A stretch of DNA of 64,000 bases from CAVQHY01 sp963712465 (GTDB lineage: Bacteria; Actinomycetota; Thermoleophilia; Gaiellales; Gaiellaceae). How positions within the stretch are numbered: position 1 is the first letter of the stretch; every line of letters begins with the position of its first letter. The notes beneath the pieces were generated by a model. It was not told the origin of the DNA and ran no database searches. It was given only the letters and a program-made list of their open reading frames with translations. Both the position numbers and the translations under genes were made by a program. This document shows, piece by piece, positions 9,133-17,837 of this stretch. The stretch lies in NCBI GenBank assembly GCA_963712465.1, contig CAVQHY010000004.1, positions 496,001-560,000 of the forward strand, in the 5' to 3' direction.

Positions 9133-9895
9133 GCGTCGATCCGTTCCGGCTCGACGGGCGCGTCGCGGTCGTCACCGGCGGCGGCGGTGGCCTGGGCGCG
9201 GACATCTGCCGCTCGCTCGCCGCCGCCGGCGCGATCGTCGCGGTCGCCGGACGGACGCAGGAGACGATCGACGCCGTCCGCGACCAGGTGGTCGCCGCCG
9301 GTGGGAAGGCGATCTCCGTCGTCGCCGACGTCTCGAGCAAGGCCGACGTCGACGCGATGGCCGGAGCGATCGTGGACGAGCTCGGCGGCATCGACGTGCT
9401 CGTCAACAACGCGGCGATCTACCCGCGGCGCGCCTGGACCGAGATCACGGAGGAGGAGTGGGACGCCGTCCTCGGCACGTCAACCTGAAGGGGTACTTCC
9501 TCTGCGCCCGGGCCTGCTATCCGTCGATGGTGGAGCGCGGACACGGGCGGATCGTCAACGTCACCTCGGTCACGTTCTTCTTCGGCTGGCGATGCTGCTC
9601 GACTACGTGTCCTCGAAGGGCGGGATCATCGGCTTCACGCGTGCGCTCGCCCGGGAGGTCGGCCCGGAGGGGGTCACCGTCAATGCGATCTCGCCCGGAG
9701 CGTTTCCGACCGACGCGGAGAAGATCCACCCGAACCCCGAGGAGTACAACGCAGTGGATCCTCGACCAGCAGAGCCTGAAGCGGCGCGGCACGCCCGAGG
9801 ACATCGGCAACCTCGTCGTGTTCCTCGCCGGCGACGCCTCGTCGTTCATCACCGGCCAGACGATCGAGATCGACGGCGGCTGGGCGATGCACTAG
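9129..9895 (+). pseudogene. SDR family oxidoreductase, three frameshifts as read
   Basis: A classical short-chain dehydrogenase broken into pieces: TGGGGGLGADI cofactor loop and DVLVNNAAIYP in the first frame; YFLCARACYPSM and NVTSVTFF in the second; LLDYVSSKGGIIGFTRALA with the catalytic Tyr/Lys in the third; GTPEDIGNLVVFLAGD and EIDGGWAMH at the end. Breaks are near 9479, 9589 (single-base losses) and 9751 (CGCG collapse). The start could also be the GTG at 9093. The stop codon TAG is part of a CTAG into which a 160-bp mobile element has inserted. Confidence 0.7.
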
Positions 9896-10055
9896 TGCTC
9901 CGTCCCGGAAGTCTCTCGCGCTCTGGGCGGCTGCAAAGCGACGCCGGGCCGCGTCCTCAGTCGCCCCGATATGTCCAGATAACGGGGCTCCCTGCGTCCT
10001 TGCCCGGCTTGCTTTTCGCGCGCCAGGATCATCAAGCGACCCCCGGGACGGAGCA
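9896..10055 (+). mobile_element. 160-bp MITE-like element, copy 1
   Basis: The element begins TGCTCCGTCCCGG and ends with its inverted complement. It has no coding capacity. The same 160-bp sequence, with scattered differences, lies in opposite orientation at 61636-61795. Flanks are CTAG (9892-9895, the stop codon of the SDR) and CTGA (10056-10059), consistent with a 4-bp CTAG target duplication with one side mutated. The outer ends have the 5'-TG...CA-3' form. It is probably a non-autonomous derivative of a transposon encoded elsewhere. Confidence 0.75.
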
Positions 10056-10063
10056 CTGACGAG

Positions 10064-10870
10064 ATGACGGTCAGGCTCGACGGCGAGATCGCGGTGGTCA
10101 CCGGCGCCAGCCAGGGCCTCGGCGAGGCGATCGCCCGCGCGCTCGCCGCTGCGGGCGCCCGGGTCGCGGTCACGTCCCGGGACGCCGCGCGTTGCTCGGC
10201 CCTTGCCGAGGAGCTCGGGGACGGCCATCTCGGCATTGCGATCGACGTCACCCGCCGTGACTCGATCGAGGCGGCGGCCGAGCGAGTCGCCGCCGAGCTG
10301 GGCGAGCCGACCGTGCTCGTCAACAACGCCGGGGTCAATCGGATCGGGCCGGCCGAGACGATGTCGGACGCCGACTGGAGCCTCGTCCTCGACGTGAACC
10401 TGACCGGTGTCTTCGTCTGCTGCCAGGTGTTCGGCTCGCGCATGCTCGCCTCGGGGCGCGGCTCGATCGTCAACGTCGCGTCGATCACCGGCGTGGAGAT
10501 CGGCATGCGCGGCCGGGCGCCGTACGCCGCGAGCAAGGCGGGGGTCGTCGGCCTGACGCGCGTCCTCGGGATCGAATGGGCAGGGCGGGGCGTGCGCGTG
10601 AACGCCATCGCGCCGGGCGCAATCCGCACGCCGATGTTCGATAGCGCCGTCGCGCGCGGCGTCCTCGACGAGGGCATGGTGATCGATCGCATGCCGATGG
10701 GCCGGCTCGCCGAGCCCGAGGACGTCGCCCGCGCTGTGCTGCTGCTCGCTGCGCCGGAATCCGGCTTCGTCAACGGGCAGACCCTCGTGGTCGACGGCGG
10801 GTATACGGCCTACGGCGACGCCGGGCCCGCGTCGAGGCCGCTGCCGGCGACGAAGGCCGTCGATGCCTGA
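10064..10870 (+). CDS. SDR family NAD(P)-dependent oxidoreductase
   Basis: A 268-residue intact short-chain dehydrogenase. It has TGASQGLGEAI (cofactor loop), LVNNAGVN, NVASITGVEI with the catalytic Ser, PYAASKAGVVGLTR with Tyr and Lys, and LVVDGGYTAYG near the C-terminus. It follows the 160-bp element by a few bases and its end overlaps the start of the aldose-epimerase-like gene by 8 bp. It is the only complete gene between 7.5 and 11.2 kb, a stretch otherwise full of frameshifts. Substrate unknown; sugar or sugar-acid oxidation is plausible from context. Confidence 0.87.
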   Translation: MTVRLDGEIAVVTGASQGLGEAIARALAAAGARVAVTSRDAARCSALAEELGDGHLGIAIDVTRRDSIEAAAERVAAELGEPTVLVNNAGVNRIGPAETMSDADWSLVLDVNLTGVFVCCQVFGSRMLASGRGSIVNVASITGVEIGMRGRAPYAASKAGVVGLTRVLGIEWAGRGVRVNAIAPGAIRTPMFDSAVARGVLDEGMVIDRMPMGRLAEPEDVARAVLLLAAPESGFVNGQTLVVDGGYTAYGDAGPASRPLPATKAVDA

Positions 10871-11962
10871 GCTCCACGGCCGGGGCTGGAGCCGGGGCGA
10901 GCTCCTCCGGCGGGTCGGCAGGCTCGGCCAGGTCGCGGGCGTCCGGCTCGTCGACGCTCGGCGACGGCGCCGAGCGCGGCGTCCGGGTGCTCGAGTTCCG
11001 CACCGGGATCGGGGTTCGCGTTCGACGTCCTCGTCGACCGCGCCTTCGACATCGGCCGTTGCGAGCACTCTGGGCGCTCGCTCGCGTGGACGCTCGGCGG
11101 TCGGCTTCGCCGGCCCGTGGTTCTACGAGTGGCGGGATCTCGGCTTCTTCCGCACCTGGGGCGGCGGGTTACTGACGACGTGCGGGATCGACCACACGCT
11201 GTTCATGGCCAGGATACGGCCGAGCAGTACCACTACCCGCCCAAGCAGACCGAGGACTTCCCGCTGCACGGCCGCGTCTCGAACCGGCCGGCGCGGCTCG
11301 CCGGCTACGGCGAGCGCTGGGAAGGCGACGAGTGCGTGCTCTGGGCCGAGGGCGAGACGCTGCAGGCGTCCGTGTTCGGCGAGCAGCTGCTCCTGCGCAG
11401 GCGGATCGAGGCGCGGGTGGGGGAGTCGAGGCTGACGATCAGCGACGAGGTCGAGAACGTCGGCCGGGACCTGACCCCGCACATGCTGCTCTATCACGTC
11501 AACGTCGGCTTCCCGGTGGTCGACGCGGGTTCGGAGCTCCTCGTTCCCGCGAGTGCGGTCGAGCCGCGCGGCGATCATCCGGTCGAGGGCTACCGGGTCA
11601 TGGATCCGCCCGAGGCCGGCTACGTCGAGCAGGTGTTCGAGCACGAGATCGTCTCGGAGCCCGGCGGCAAGGTTCCCGTCGCGGTCGTCAACCGGGAGCT
11701 CGGCCTCGGCGCGTACGAGGTGTACGACTCGGGCCAGCTGCCGCACCACTTCGTCTGGCGCATGCTCGGCGAGGGCACGTACGTCGTCGGCATCGAGCCG
11801 TGCACGAACCGCACGGCCGGGCGCCTCGACGCGCGCGGGCGGGGAGAGCTGATCGAGCTCGAGCCGGGCGAGACGCGGCGGTATGACCTCGAGCTCGGCG
11901 CGCTCGACGGCGCCGAGGCGATCGCGAGCTTCGAGGCGCGCGTGAGTGCCGCCAACTCGTAG
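10863..11962 (+). pseudogene. Aldose 1-epimerase-like protein (DUF4432 type), frameshifted as read
   Basis: Pieces in three frames spell a galactose-mutarotase-like protein: ELLRRVGRLGQVAGVRLVD, then VRVLEFRTG, then VDRAFDIGRCEHSGRSLAW, then VGFAGPWFYEWRDLGFFRTW and LLTTCGIDHTLF. The last two thirds read intact from EQYHYPPKQTEDFPLHGR to the stop, including LLYHVNVGFPVVD and VVGIEPCTNR. Breaks lie near 10956 and 11099 (CGCG collapse), 11013 and 11213. The start ATG overlaps the previous gene. DUF4432 proteins bind or epimerise sugars; the exact role is unknown. Confidence 0.72.
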
Positions 11963-11973
11963 GCTCTGCCGCG

Positions 11974-12477
11974 ATGAACGCCGATCCGCTGGCCGGCCGC
12001 GTTGCCCGCTTCGCCGAGCTCGAGGGAAACGAGGCGCTCTTCGTCGATACCGTCATCCCGGGCTACGCGCGCACCATCTGGTCGATCGTCGGCCGAAACG
12101 TCGGCGAGGATCGCGGCCAGAGCCCGGCGATTCCTGCCGAGGACTTCCATCTGGCGGTGATCCGGGCCGCACCGGGAAACGGCTCGGCGCTGCATACGCA
12201 CACCACGGTCGAGGTCTTCATGGCGCTCACCGGAAGCTGGCAGCTCTTCTACGGGGAGGACGAGGAGCGGGAGGTCGTCCTCGAGCAATGGGACGTCGCC
12301 TCGGTGCCCGCCGGAGTGTGGCGCGGGTTTCGCAACGCGGGCGACGAGGACGCCTATCTGCTCGCGCTCGTCGGCGGCACGGACGCGGGTCGGCTGACGT
12401 GGGCGCCGAAGGTGGTCGAGGAGGCTCGGCGCCGCGGGAAGACCCTCGACGCCGCCGGGTACATGCCCGAGCCGTGA
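11974..12477 (+). CDS. Cupin domain-containing protein
   Basis: A 167-residue single-domain cupin. The first motif includes GSALHTHTTVEVFMALTG, with two His and a Glu as candidate metal ligands, and the second region is SVPAGVWRGFRNAG. It starts 12 bp after the aldose-epimerase-like gene. Small cupins of this kind act as sugar isomerases, dioxygenases or binding proteins, and nothing here decides between them. The run continues in the same direction into the next dehydrogenase after 34 bp. Confidence 0.8.
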   Translation: MNADPLAGRVARFAELEGNEALFVDTVIPGYARTIWSIVGRNVGEDRGQSPAIPAEDFHLAVIRAAPGNGSALHTHTTVEVFMALTGSWQLFYGEDEEREVVLEQWDVASVPAGVWRGFRNAGDEDAYLLALVGGTDAGRLTWAPKVVEEARRRGKTLDAAGYMPEP

Positions 12478-12511
12478 TCCGAGGCCGACGGGTTAGAGTC
12501 CTTGCGATCGC

Positions 12512-13432
12512 ATGAGCACGGTTAGCCCCGAGACGACCCGCGTCGGCTGGGTCGGCACAGGTGTGATGGGCTCGTCGATGTGCGGGCACGTTCTCGACGC
12601 GGGCTACGCGGTCACCGTCCACAACCGGACGAGGGACAAGGCGGAGGCGCTGCTCGAGAACGGGGCGACCTGGGCGGGCACGCCCGCCGAGGTGGCTGCG
12701 AGCTCCGACGTCGTGTTCGGCATCGTCGGGTTCCCGAGCGACGTCCGCACCGTCTACCTCGGCGACTTCGGCGTCCTGGCAGGGGCGTCTCCGGGCTCCG
12801 TGCTCGTCGACATGACGACGAGCGAGCCGTCGCTCGCGGGCGAGATCTACGAGGAGGCGAAGCACAAGGGCATCGCCGCGATCGATGCGCCCGTGTCCGG
12901 CGGGGATATCGGTGCGCGCAACGCGGCGCTGTCGATCATGGTCGGCGGCGACGAGGAGGCGGTCGAGCGCGTCCGCCCGCTGTTCGAGGTGATGGGCAAG
13001 ACGATCGTTCGCGAGGGCGGCCCCGGCGCGGGCCAGCACACGAAGATGGTGAACCAGATCCTGATCGCCACCGGGATGATCGGGGTCTGCGAGGCGCTCC
13101 TGTACGGCTACAAGGCGGGGCTCGACCTCGAGCGGGTGCTCGAGGTCGTCGGCGGCGGCGCCGCCGGCTCGTGGTCGCTCGCCAACTACGGCCCGCGCAT
13201 GCTCGCCGGCAACTTCGATCCCGGCTTCCTCGTCGAGCACTTCGTCAAGGACATGGGAATCGCCCTCGCCGAGGCGCGACGCATGAACCTGTCGCTACCC
13301 GGCCTCGCGCTGGCGCAGCAGCTCTACATCGCCCTCGTGGCGCAGGGCGGCGGGCGCAAGGGAACGCACTCGCTCGTGCTCGCGCTCGCGAGCCTCTCGG
13401 ACGTCGAGTGGCAGCCAACAACCGGCTCGTAG
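12512..13432 (+). CDS. NAD(P)-dependent oxidoreductase, 3-hydroxyisobutyrate/tartronate semialdehyde reductase family
   Basis: A 306-residue beta-hydroxyacid dehydrogenase. The N-terminal cofactor loop is VGWVGTGVMGSSM, the substrate loop is DAPVSGGDIGARNAALS, and the catalytic Lys is in GAGQHTKMVNQ. This length and motif set are normal for 3-hydroxyisobutyrate dehydrogenase, tartronate semialdehyde reductase and relatives. As the last gene of the catabolic run it could reduce or oxidise a C3-C4 hydroxy acid produced upstream (inference). A palindromic repeat follows immediately and may end the transcript. Confidence 0.87.
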   Translation: MSTVSPETTRVGWVGTGVMGSSMCGHVLDAGYAVTVHNRTRDKAEALLENGATWAGTPAEVAASSDVVFGIVGFPSDVRTVYLGDFGVLAGASPGSVLVDMTTSEPSLAGEIYEEAKHKGIAAIDAPVSGGDIGARNAALSIMVGGDEEAVERVRPLFEVMGKTIVREGGPGAGQHTKMVNQILIATGMIGVCEALLYGYKAGLDLERVLEVVGGGAAGSWSLANYGPRMLAGNFDPGFLVEHFVKDMGIALAEARRMNLSLPGLALAQQLYIALVAQGGGRKGTHSLVLALASLSDVEWQPTTGS

Positions 13433-13434
13433 CG

Positions 13435-13474
13435 ACCTGTCCCGGGTGTCCCGGGGACAGGCCCCGGGACAGGT
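13435..13474. repeat. GC-rich palindromic repeat (GGGGACAGGCCCC family)
   Basis: A 12-bp outer stem, ACCTGTCCCGGG paired with its complement, encloses a copy of the CCCGGGGACAGGC core. It starts 2 bp after the upstream stop codon and ends just before the MFS gene, so it may act as a transcription terminator or RNA-stabilising hairpin. There is no T-tract. Confidence 0.6.
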
Positions 13475-13488
13475 CCCGCTAAGACGGG

Positions 13489-14721
13489 GTGCGAATACCC
13501 AGGCTGCTCCGGGAGCCCGTCTTTCGGAGGTTCTGGATCGGCGAGACGATCTCGCTCTTCGGCGACCAGGTCGCGCTCATCGCCCTGCCGCTCGCGGCCG
13601 TGCTCGTGCTCGACGCAGGGGCGACGGAGATGGGCTACCTCACCGCCGCCGCCCTCGCCCCGAACCTCGTGTTCTCGCTCCACGCCGGCGCGTGGGTGGA
13701 TCGGCAGGCGAATCGCCGCCGGCTGATGATCGCGGCGGACCTCGGGCGCGCCGCTCTTGCCATGAGCATTCCCGTCGCCTACGCGCTCGACGCGTTGACG
13801 ATCTGGCAGCTGTACGTGGTCGCGTTCGTCACGGGCGCGTTTACCGTTCTGTTCTTCGTCTCGTACAACGCCCTGTTCGTCTCGATCGTCCCACGGGAGC
13901 AATACCTCGAGGCGAACTCGCTCCTCCACGGGAGCCGGGCGCTCTCGTCGGTCGGGGGGCCGAGCATCGGGGGCATCCTCGTGCAGATCGTGTCCGCACC
14001 GTTCACGCTGTTGATCGACGCTCTCTCGTTCCTCGCGTCCGCCTTCTTCCTCGGGAGCATCTCGCCCGAAGAGCCGCCGCCCGAGACCGCGGCGCGCGGT
14101 CACCTCGCCGAGGGAGTCCGCTTCATCAGGCGCACGCCCGTCCTGCTGGCGTCGCTCTGCTCGACGGCGACCATCAACTTCTTCAACTTCGTCTTCTTCG
14201 CGCTGTTCGTCCTCTACGCGACTCGCGAGCTCGACGTGGGCGCCGGAGCTCTCGGGCTCGTTCTCGGCGCGGCGGCCGTGGGCAGCGTGCTCGGGTCGGT
14301 CATCACCGGACGTCTGAGCACGCGGATCGGGATCGGCCCGGCGTTCATCGCCGGCTCGCTGCTCTTCACGGCGCCGCTCGTCCTCGTCCCGCTCGCGGCC
14401 GGGCCGAAGCCGGTCGTCCTCGCGTTCCTCTTTTTCGCCGAGTTCGGCTCCGGCCTCGGCGTGATGATCCTCGACATCAGCGCTGGATCGATCTTCCAGG
14501 CGCTCGTTCCCGATCGGCTACGCGCGCGCTTCTCGGGTGCGTACATGGTCGTGAACAACGGCGTGCGCCCGCTCGGCGCTCTGGCGGGCGGCGCGCTCGG
14601 CAGCGCGATCGGGCTGCGGCCGACGCTCTGGATCGCGACCGTCGGAGCGATCGTCGGCGTGCTCTGGCTCCTGCCGTCGCCGCTCCCGCGTCTGCACGCG
14701 TTGCCGGATCAGGCCGAGTGA
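13489..14721 (+). CDS. MFS transporter
   Basis: A 410-residue polytopic membrane protein of the major facilitator superfamily (MFS_3/MdtH-like). About twelve hydrophobic helices are visible, for example FGDQVALIALPLAAVLVL, WQLYVVAFVTGAFTVLFF and LGLVLGAAAVGSVLGSVI. The cytoplasmic loop HAGAWVDRQANRRRLMI carries the conserved loop 2-3 motif (DRxxRR type). The start is a GTG soon after the palindrome; LREPVFRRFWIGETIS is the usual beginning of this subfamily. Likely a drug or metabolite exporter; substrate unknown. Confidence 0.87.
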   Translation: MRIPRLLREPVFRRFWIGETISLFGDQVALIALPLAAVLVLDAGATEMGYLTAAALAPNLVFSLHAGAWVDRQANRRRLMIAADLGRAALAMSIPVAYALDALTIWQLYVVAFVTGAFTVLFFVSYNALFVSIVPREQYLEANSLLHGSRALSSVGGPSIGGILVQIVSAPFTLLIDALSFLASAFFLGSISPEEPPPETAARGHLAEGVRFIRRTPVLLASLCSTATINFFNFVFFALFVLYATRELDVGAGALGLVLGAAAVGSVLGSVITGRLSTRIGIGPAFIAGSLLFTAPLVLVPLAAGPKPVVLAFLFFAEFGSGLGVMILDISAGSIFQALVPDRLRARFSGAYMVVNNGVRPLGALAGGALGSAIGLRPTLWIATVGAIVGVLWLLPSPLPRLHALPDQAE

Positions 14722-14733
14722 CCGGCCGCCGCG

Positions 14734-14766
14734 GCCATGTCCCGGGGCCTGTCCCCGGGGCATGGC
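14734..14766. repeat. GC-rich palindromic repeat (GGGGACAGGCCCC family)
   Basis: An imperfect palindrome bounded by GCCATG and CATGGC with a CCGGGGCCTGTCCCCGG core, which is the reverse complement of the family core. It lies between the ends of two convergent genes (MFS and SDR), a position that fits a bidirectional terminator. Confidence 0.55.
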
Positions 14767-14793
14767 TTGTCGGGAGAGGCTTCCGGACCTCGC

Positions 14794-15519
14794 CTAGTGG
14801 GCCGTCCAGCCGCCGTCGACCGGCAGGACGACGCCGGTCACGAAGCGCGACGCGGGCGAGGCGAGGTACAGGGCGGCCGCGGCGACGTCCTCGGGCCGGC
14901 CGAGGTCGCCGGTGAGGGGCTGGAGCTCCTGCAGGCGCTCTCGCAGGCGCGAGTCGTCGCGGACCCGGGCACCCTGCGCAGTGTCGATCACGGCCGGACA
15001 GATCACGTTCACGCGGATTCCGTCCGGGGCGTACGTCACGGCCATCGCCCGGGTCAGGGCAATCACGCCACCCTTGCTCGCCGCGTACGCGTGCGTCGAC
15101 CAGTCCTCGTCGCCGCCGACCATGCCGAGCACGGAGGACACGTTGACGATCGACCCGCCTCCGGCCGCGACCAGCCTCGGAACCGCGTACCTCGAGACGA
15201 GATAGACGCTCTTGAGGTTCGCCGCCAGGACGCGGTCCCAGGCGTCCTCGGTGCAGGAGTCGACCGGCCCGTCGCCGTAGCGTCGTCCGCTGATCCCCGC
15301 CCCGTTGAAGACGACGTCGAGCCGGCCGTGCCGCTCGACCGCGGTGCGCACGGCCCGCTCCGCGTCGGTCGCAGCGGTCAGGTCGGCGTCGACATCGGCA
15401 CCCTCGAGATCGACGCCCACGACCGCTGCTCCGGCCTCCGCGAACATGGCGACGACCGCGGCGCCGATACCCCCGGCGGCGCCGGTGACGAGCGCGACAG
15501 CTCCTCCCAAAGAGCCCAC
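14794..15519 (-). CDS. SDR family NAD(P)-dependent oxidoreductase
   Basis: A 241-residue short-chain dehydrogenase on the minus strand. It has TGAAGGIGAAV, the VFNGAGISG strand (NAG variant), NVSSVLGMVGG with the catalytic Ser, and YAASKGGVIALTR with Tyr and Lys. The C-terminus is VVLPVDGGWTAH. The open frame runs upstream, but homology starts at the GTG encoding VGSLGGAVALVTG, so I use that. The TAG stop lies in a CTAG. Not co-directional with its neighbours; function beyond the family is unknown. Confidence 0.82.
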   Translation of the reverse strand: MGSLGGAVALVTGAAGGIGAAVVAMFAEAGAAVVGVDLEGADVDADLTAATDAERAVRTAVERHGRLDVVFNGAGISGRRYGDGPVDSCTEDAWDRVLAANLKSVYLVSRYAVPRLVAAGGGSIVNVSSVLGMVGGDEDWSTHAYAASKGGVIALTRAMAVTYAPDGIRVNVICPAVIDTAQGARVRDDSRLRERLQELQPLTGDLGRPEDVAAAALYLASPASRFVTGVVLPVDGGWTAH

Positions 15520-15718
15520 GGCGCCATTGTGGCGGCGAGGGTCACGGCATGTCCTTTGGACGTCGTCAGCCCAGGATCGTCCGCTGGCGAAGGAGGTGCT
15601 CGACGAGCCCCCGCATCCCGAGCTCGCGTGCGTCCGGCCCTGATGCGGCTGACGCCGAAGCCCGAGGTCGGTGATGATCGACGGGCCACCGATGCCGAAT
15701 ACGAGGAAGGGAGCTGAC
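15520..15718. other. 199-bp intergenic region without a supported gene
   Basis: On the minus strand an open stretch ends at a TGA at 15566 and reads GLVEHLLRQRTILG before it, which looks protein-like, but no start or upstream homology can be followed because it runs into the amidohydrolase gene. It may be the 3' relic of a lost gene. The ribosome-binding site of the amidohydrolase (GGAAGGGAG) is at the right end. Confidence 0.3.
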
Positions 15719-17050
15719 ATGCCGAAGACGCTGATCCGGGGCGCACACGTGCTCACCATGGACGACGCGCTCGGAACGATCGCCGGCGGCGACGTCCTCA
15801 TCGACGGAGACCGCATCGCCGCCGTCGGCACGGGCCTCGACGCGGCGGGTGCCGACGTGGTCGACGGCGCCGAGCGGATCGTCCTGCCCGGCTTCGTCGA
15901 CACGCACCGGCACATGTGGGCCGCGATGCTGCGCGGGTGCGCCTGCTACGGCGACCTCGGCACGTACTTCCACGACGTCGTCTTCACCTATGGCGCGAAC
16001 TTCACGCCAGAGGACACCTACGCGTCGATCAGGTTCGGCCTCGCCGAGGCGATCGACTCCGGGATCACGACGATGCACGCGTGGGAGCACAACCTGCAGA
16101 CGCGTGACCACGCGACGGCGGCGATCTCGGCGCTTCGCGACTCGGGGCTGCGCGGGCGGTTTTCCTACGGGCCTTCGAGCGACCCGTCGGCGGGCAGCTC
16201 GTTCGCCCAGGGAACCGAGACAATCGACCTCGAGCACGTGCTCGCGCTGAAGGGAACGGAGTTCGCCCGCGAGAACGACCTTCTGCACCTCGGCATCGCC
16301 TGCCGCGGCGCCGAGTACTCGAAGGACGAGATCTGGCAGGCCGAGTACGCGTTCGCCCGCGAGCACGCGCTGCCGTTCACGACTCACACGATGATGACCC
16401 AGCACGACGTCGAGCGCGTTCGGGCGATCAGCGTCTACGCAGAGCACGGGGCTCTGGGGCCGGATCACCTCCTCGTCCACGCCATCCACACGAACGAGAG
16501 CGAGATCGCGGCGCTGGCCGAGACGGGGACGCCCGTCTCCGTGTCGGTGTTCTCGGAGCTCAGAACGGGCATGGGGATCCCGCCTGTCGTGGCGATGATG
16601 CGCGCGGGCGTGAATGTCAACCTCTCGCTCGACACGATGGCCGCGAGCGACAACTCGGACATGTTCGCGACCATGCGCGCGACGATGTGCATCGAGCGAG
16701 GGCGCTACGAGGACGCGACCGTCTATCAGCCCGACCAGGTCCTGCGCCAGGCGACGCTGGGCGGTGCGGAGGCGCTGGGCCTCGGTGCCGTCACCGGCTC
16801 GCTGACGCCGGGCAAGCGCGCCGACGTGATCGTGCTGCGGGCCGACGACCTCAACCTGGCGCCGCTCAACGTGGCCGACGGCCAGGTCGTCCTCGCTGCC
16901 CAGCCGAGAAACGTCGATGCCGTCTGGATCGACGGCGTCCAGCGCAAGCGCGACGGCGAGCTCGTCGACGTCGACGTTGCCGCGCTCGTCCAGGGCGCGA
17001 AGGACGCGGTCGCTGCGCTGTCGGAGCGCATCGGAAAGCCGGTCGTATAG
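15719..17050 (+). CDS. Amidohydrolase family protein (TrzN/chlorohydrolase/SAH deaminase-like)
   Basis: A 443-residue metal-dependent hydrolase. Metal ligands are seen in GFVDTHRHMWAAM (HxH near residue 63), THTMMTQHD (His near 224), HAIHTNESE (near 257) and SLDTMAASDNSDMF (Asp near 305). The C-terminal VTGSLTPGKRADVIVL is the typical end of the barrel with its small beta-sandwich. Relatives deaminate or dechlorinate ring compounds such as S-adenosylhomocysteine, guanine or triazines. The start ATG has the best ribosome-binding site. An SDR follows 12 bp later. Confidence 0.87.
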   Translation: MPKTLIRGAHVLTMDDALGTIAGGDVLIDGDRIAAVGTGLDAAGADVVDGAERIVLPGFVDTHRHMWAAMLRGCACYGDLGTYFHDVVFTYGANFTPEDTYASIRFGLAEAIDSGITTMHAWEHNLQTRDHATAAISALRDSGLRGRFSYGPSSDPSAGSSFAQGTETIDLEHVLALKGTEFARENDLLHLGIACRGAEYSKDEIWQAEYAFAREHALPFTTHTMMTQHDVERVRAISVYAEHGALGPDHLLVHAIHTNESEIAALAETGTPVSVSVFSELRTGMGIPPVVAMMRAGVNVNLSLDTMAASDNSDMFATMRATMCIERGRYEDATVYQPDQVLRQATLGGAEALGLGAVTGSLTPGKRADVIVLRADDLNLAPLNVADGQVVLAAQPRNVDAVWIDGVQRKRDGELVDVDVAALVQGAKDAVAALSERIGKPVV

Positions 17051-17062
17051 CCTCGGATCGGC

Positions 17063-17752
17063 ATGGCCGACCCCGTCTTCCTGATCACCGGCGCCTCGAG
17101 CGGGATCGGCGAGGCGACAGCGCGCCGTGCGTCGGAGGCCGGCTACCGCCTCGTCCTCGCCGCGCGCTCGGTCGACAAGCTCGAGGCGCTCGCGCGCGAG
17201 CTCGGGGGGCCAAAGCGCGCGTATCCCGTCCGCTGCGACGTCACCGAGTGGGACGACCAGCAGACGATGGCCGCTGCGGCGCTCGATTCGTTCGGGCAGA
17301 TCGACGTCGTCTTCGTGAACGCGGGCTTCGGCGCCGAGCGCAGCTTCCTGGGCGATACGCCAGAGCACTGGAAGAGCATGGTGCTGACGAACGTCTACGG
17401 TGCCGCTCTCACGATCCGCGCAACGCTCGAGACGGTGAGGGAGGCGCGCGGGCACTTCCTCCTCACCGGCTCGGTCGCCGGGCGGAGGAACATCCCCGGA
17501 TCGCTCTACTCGGCGACGAAATGGGCGGTTGCCGCGATGGCGGAGAACCTCCGCCAGGAGCTCGACGGAACGGGTGTTCGGGTGACGCTCGTCGAGCCGG
17601 GGATGACCGACACGGCGTTCTTCTCGAGCCCGCTGACGATCGAGCCGCTCGTCGCCGACGACATCGCCCGGGCGGTCGTGTTCGCGGTGTCACAGCCGCC
17701 GCACGTCGACGTGAACGAGATCGTGATCCGCCCCACCGCGCAGCCCTTGTAG
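17063..17752 (+). CDS. SDR family oxidoreductase (YdfG-like)
   Basis: A 229-residue short-chain dehydrogenase of the shorter YdfG/serine-dehydrogenase-like group. It shows TGASSGIGEATARR, VFVNAGFG, LTGSVAGRRNIPGSLYSATKWAV with Ser, Tyr and Lys, and VEPGMTDTAFF. It follows the amidohydrolase by 12 bp in the same direction and is probably co-transcribed. Such enzymes oxidise beta-hydroxy acids or reduce small carbonyls; the substrate is not evident. Confidence 0.85.
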   Translation: MADPVFLITGASSGIGEATARRASEAGYRLVLAARSVDKLEALARELGGPKRAYPVRCDVTEWDDQQTMAAAALDSFGQIDVVFVNAGFGAERSFLGDTPEHWKSMVLTNVYGAALTIRATLETVREARGHFLLTGSVAGRRNIPGSLYSATKWAVAAMAENLRQELDGTGVRVTLVEPGMTDTAFFSSPLTIEPLVADDIARAVVFAVSQPPHVDVNEIVIRPTAQPL

Positions 17753-17837
17753 CCCGATTCGACACAGGGGAGTTGACTCGCGTGGCGAATTAGTGCCACC
17801 CTGTATGGGCTGACCGCGGCGACAGGAAGGATCCCCG

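Noticed and set aside
9896..10063. C-terminal extensions ending in TSGTEH read through both 160-bp elements
   Set aside because: The similar translated tails at 9.9 kb and 61.7 kb come from the shared mobile element, not from related proteins.
15566..17455. 629-codon minus-strand frame opposite the amidohydrolase and SDR
   Set aside because: No motif over most of its length and fully antisense to two clear genes. Only the last stretch near 15566 looks protein-like and is noted as a possible relic.
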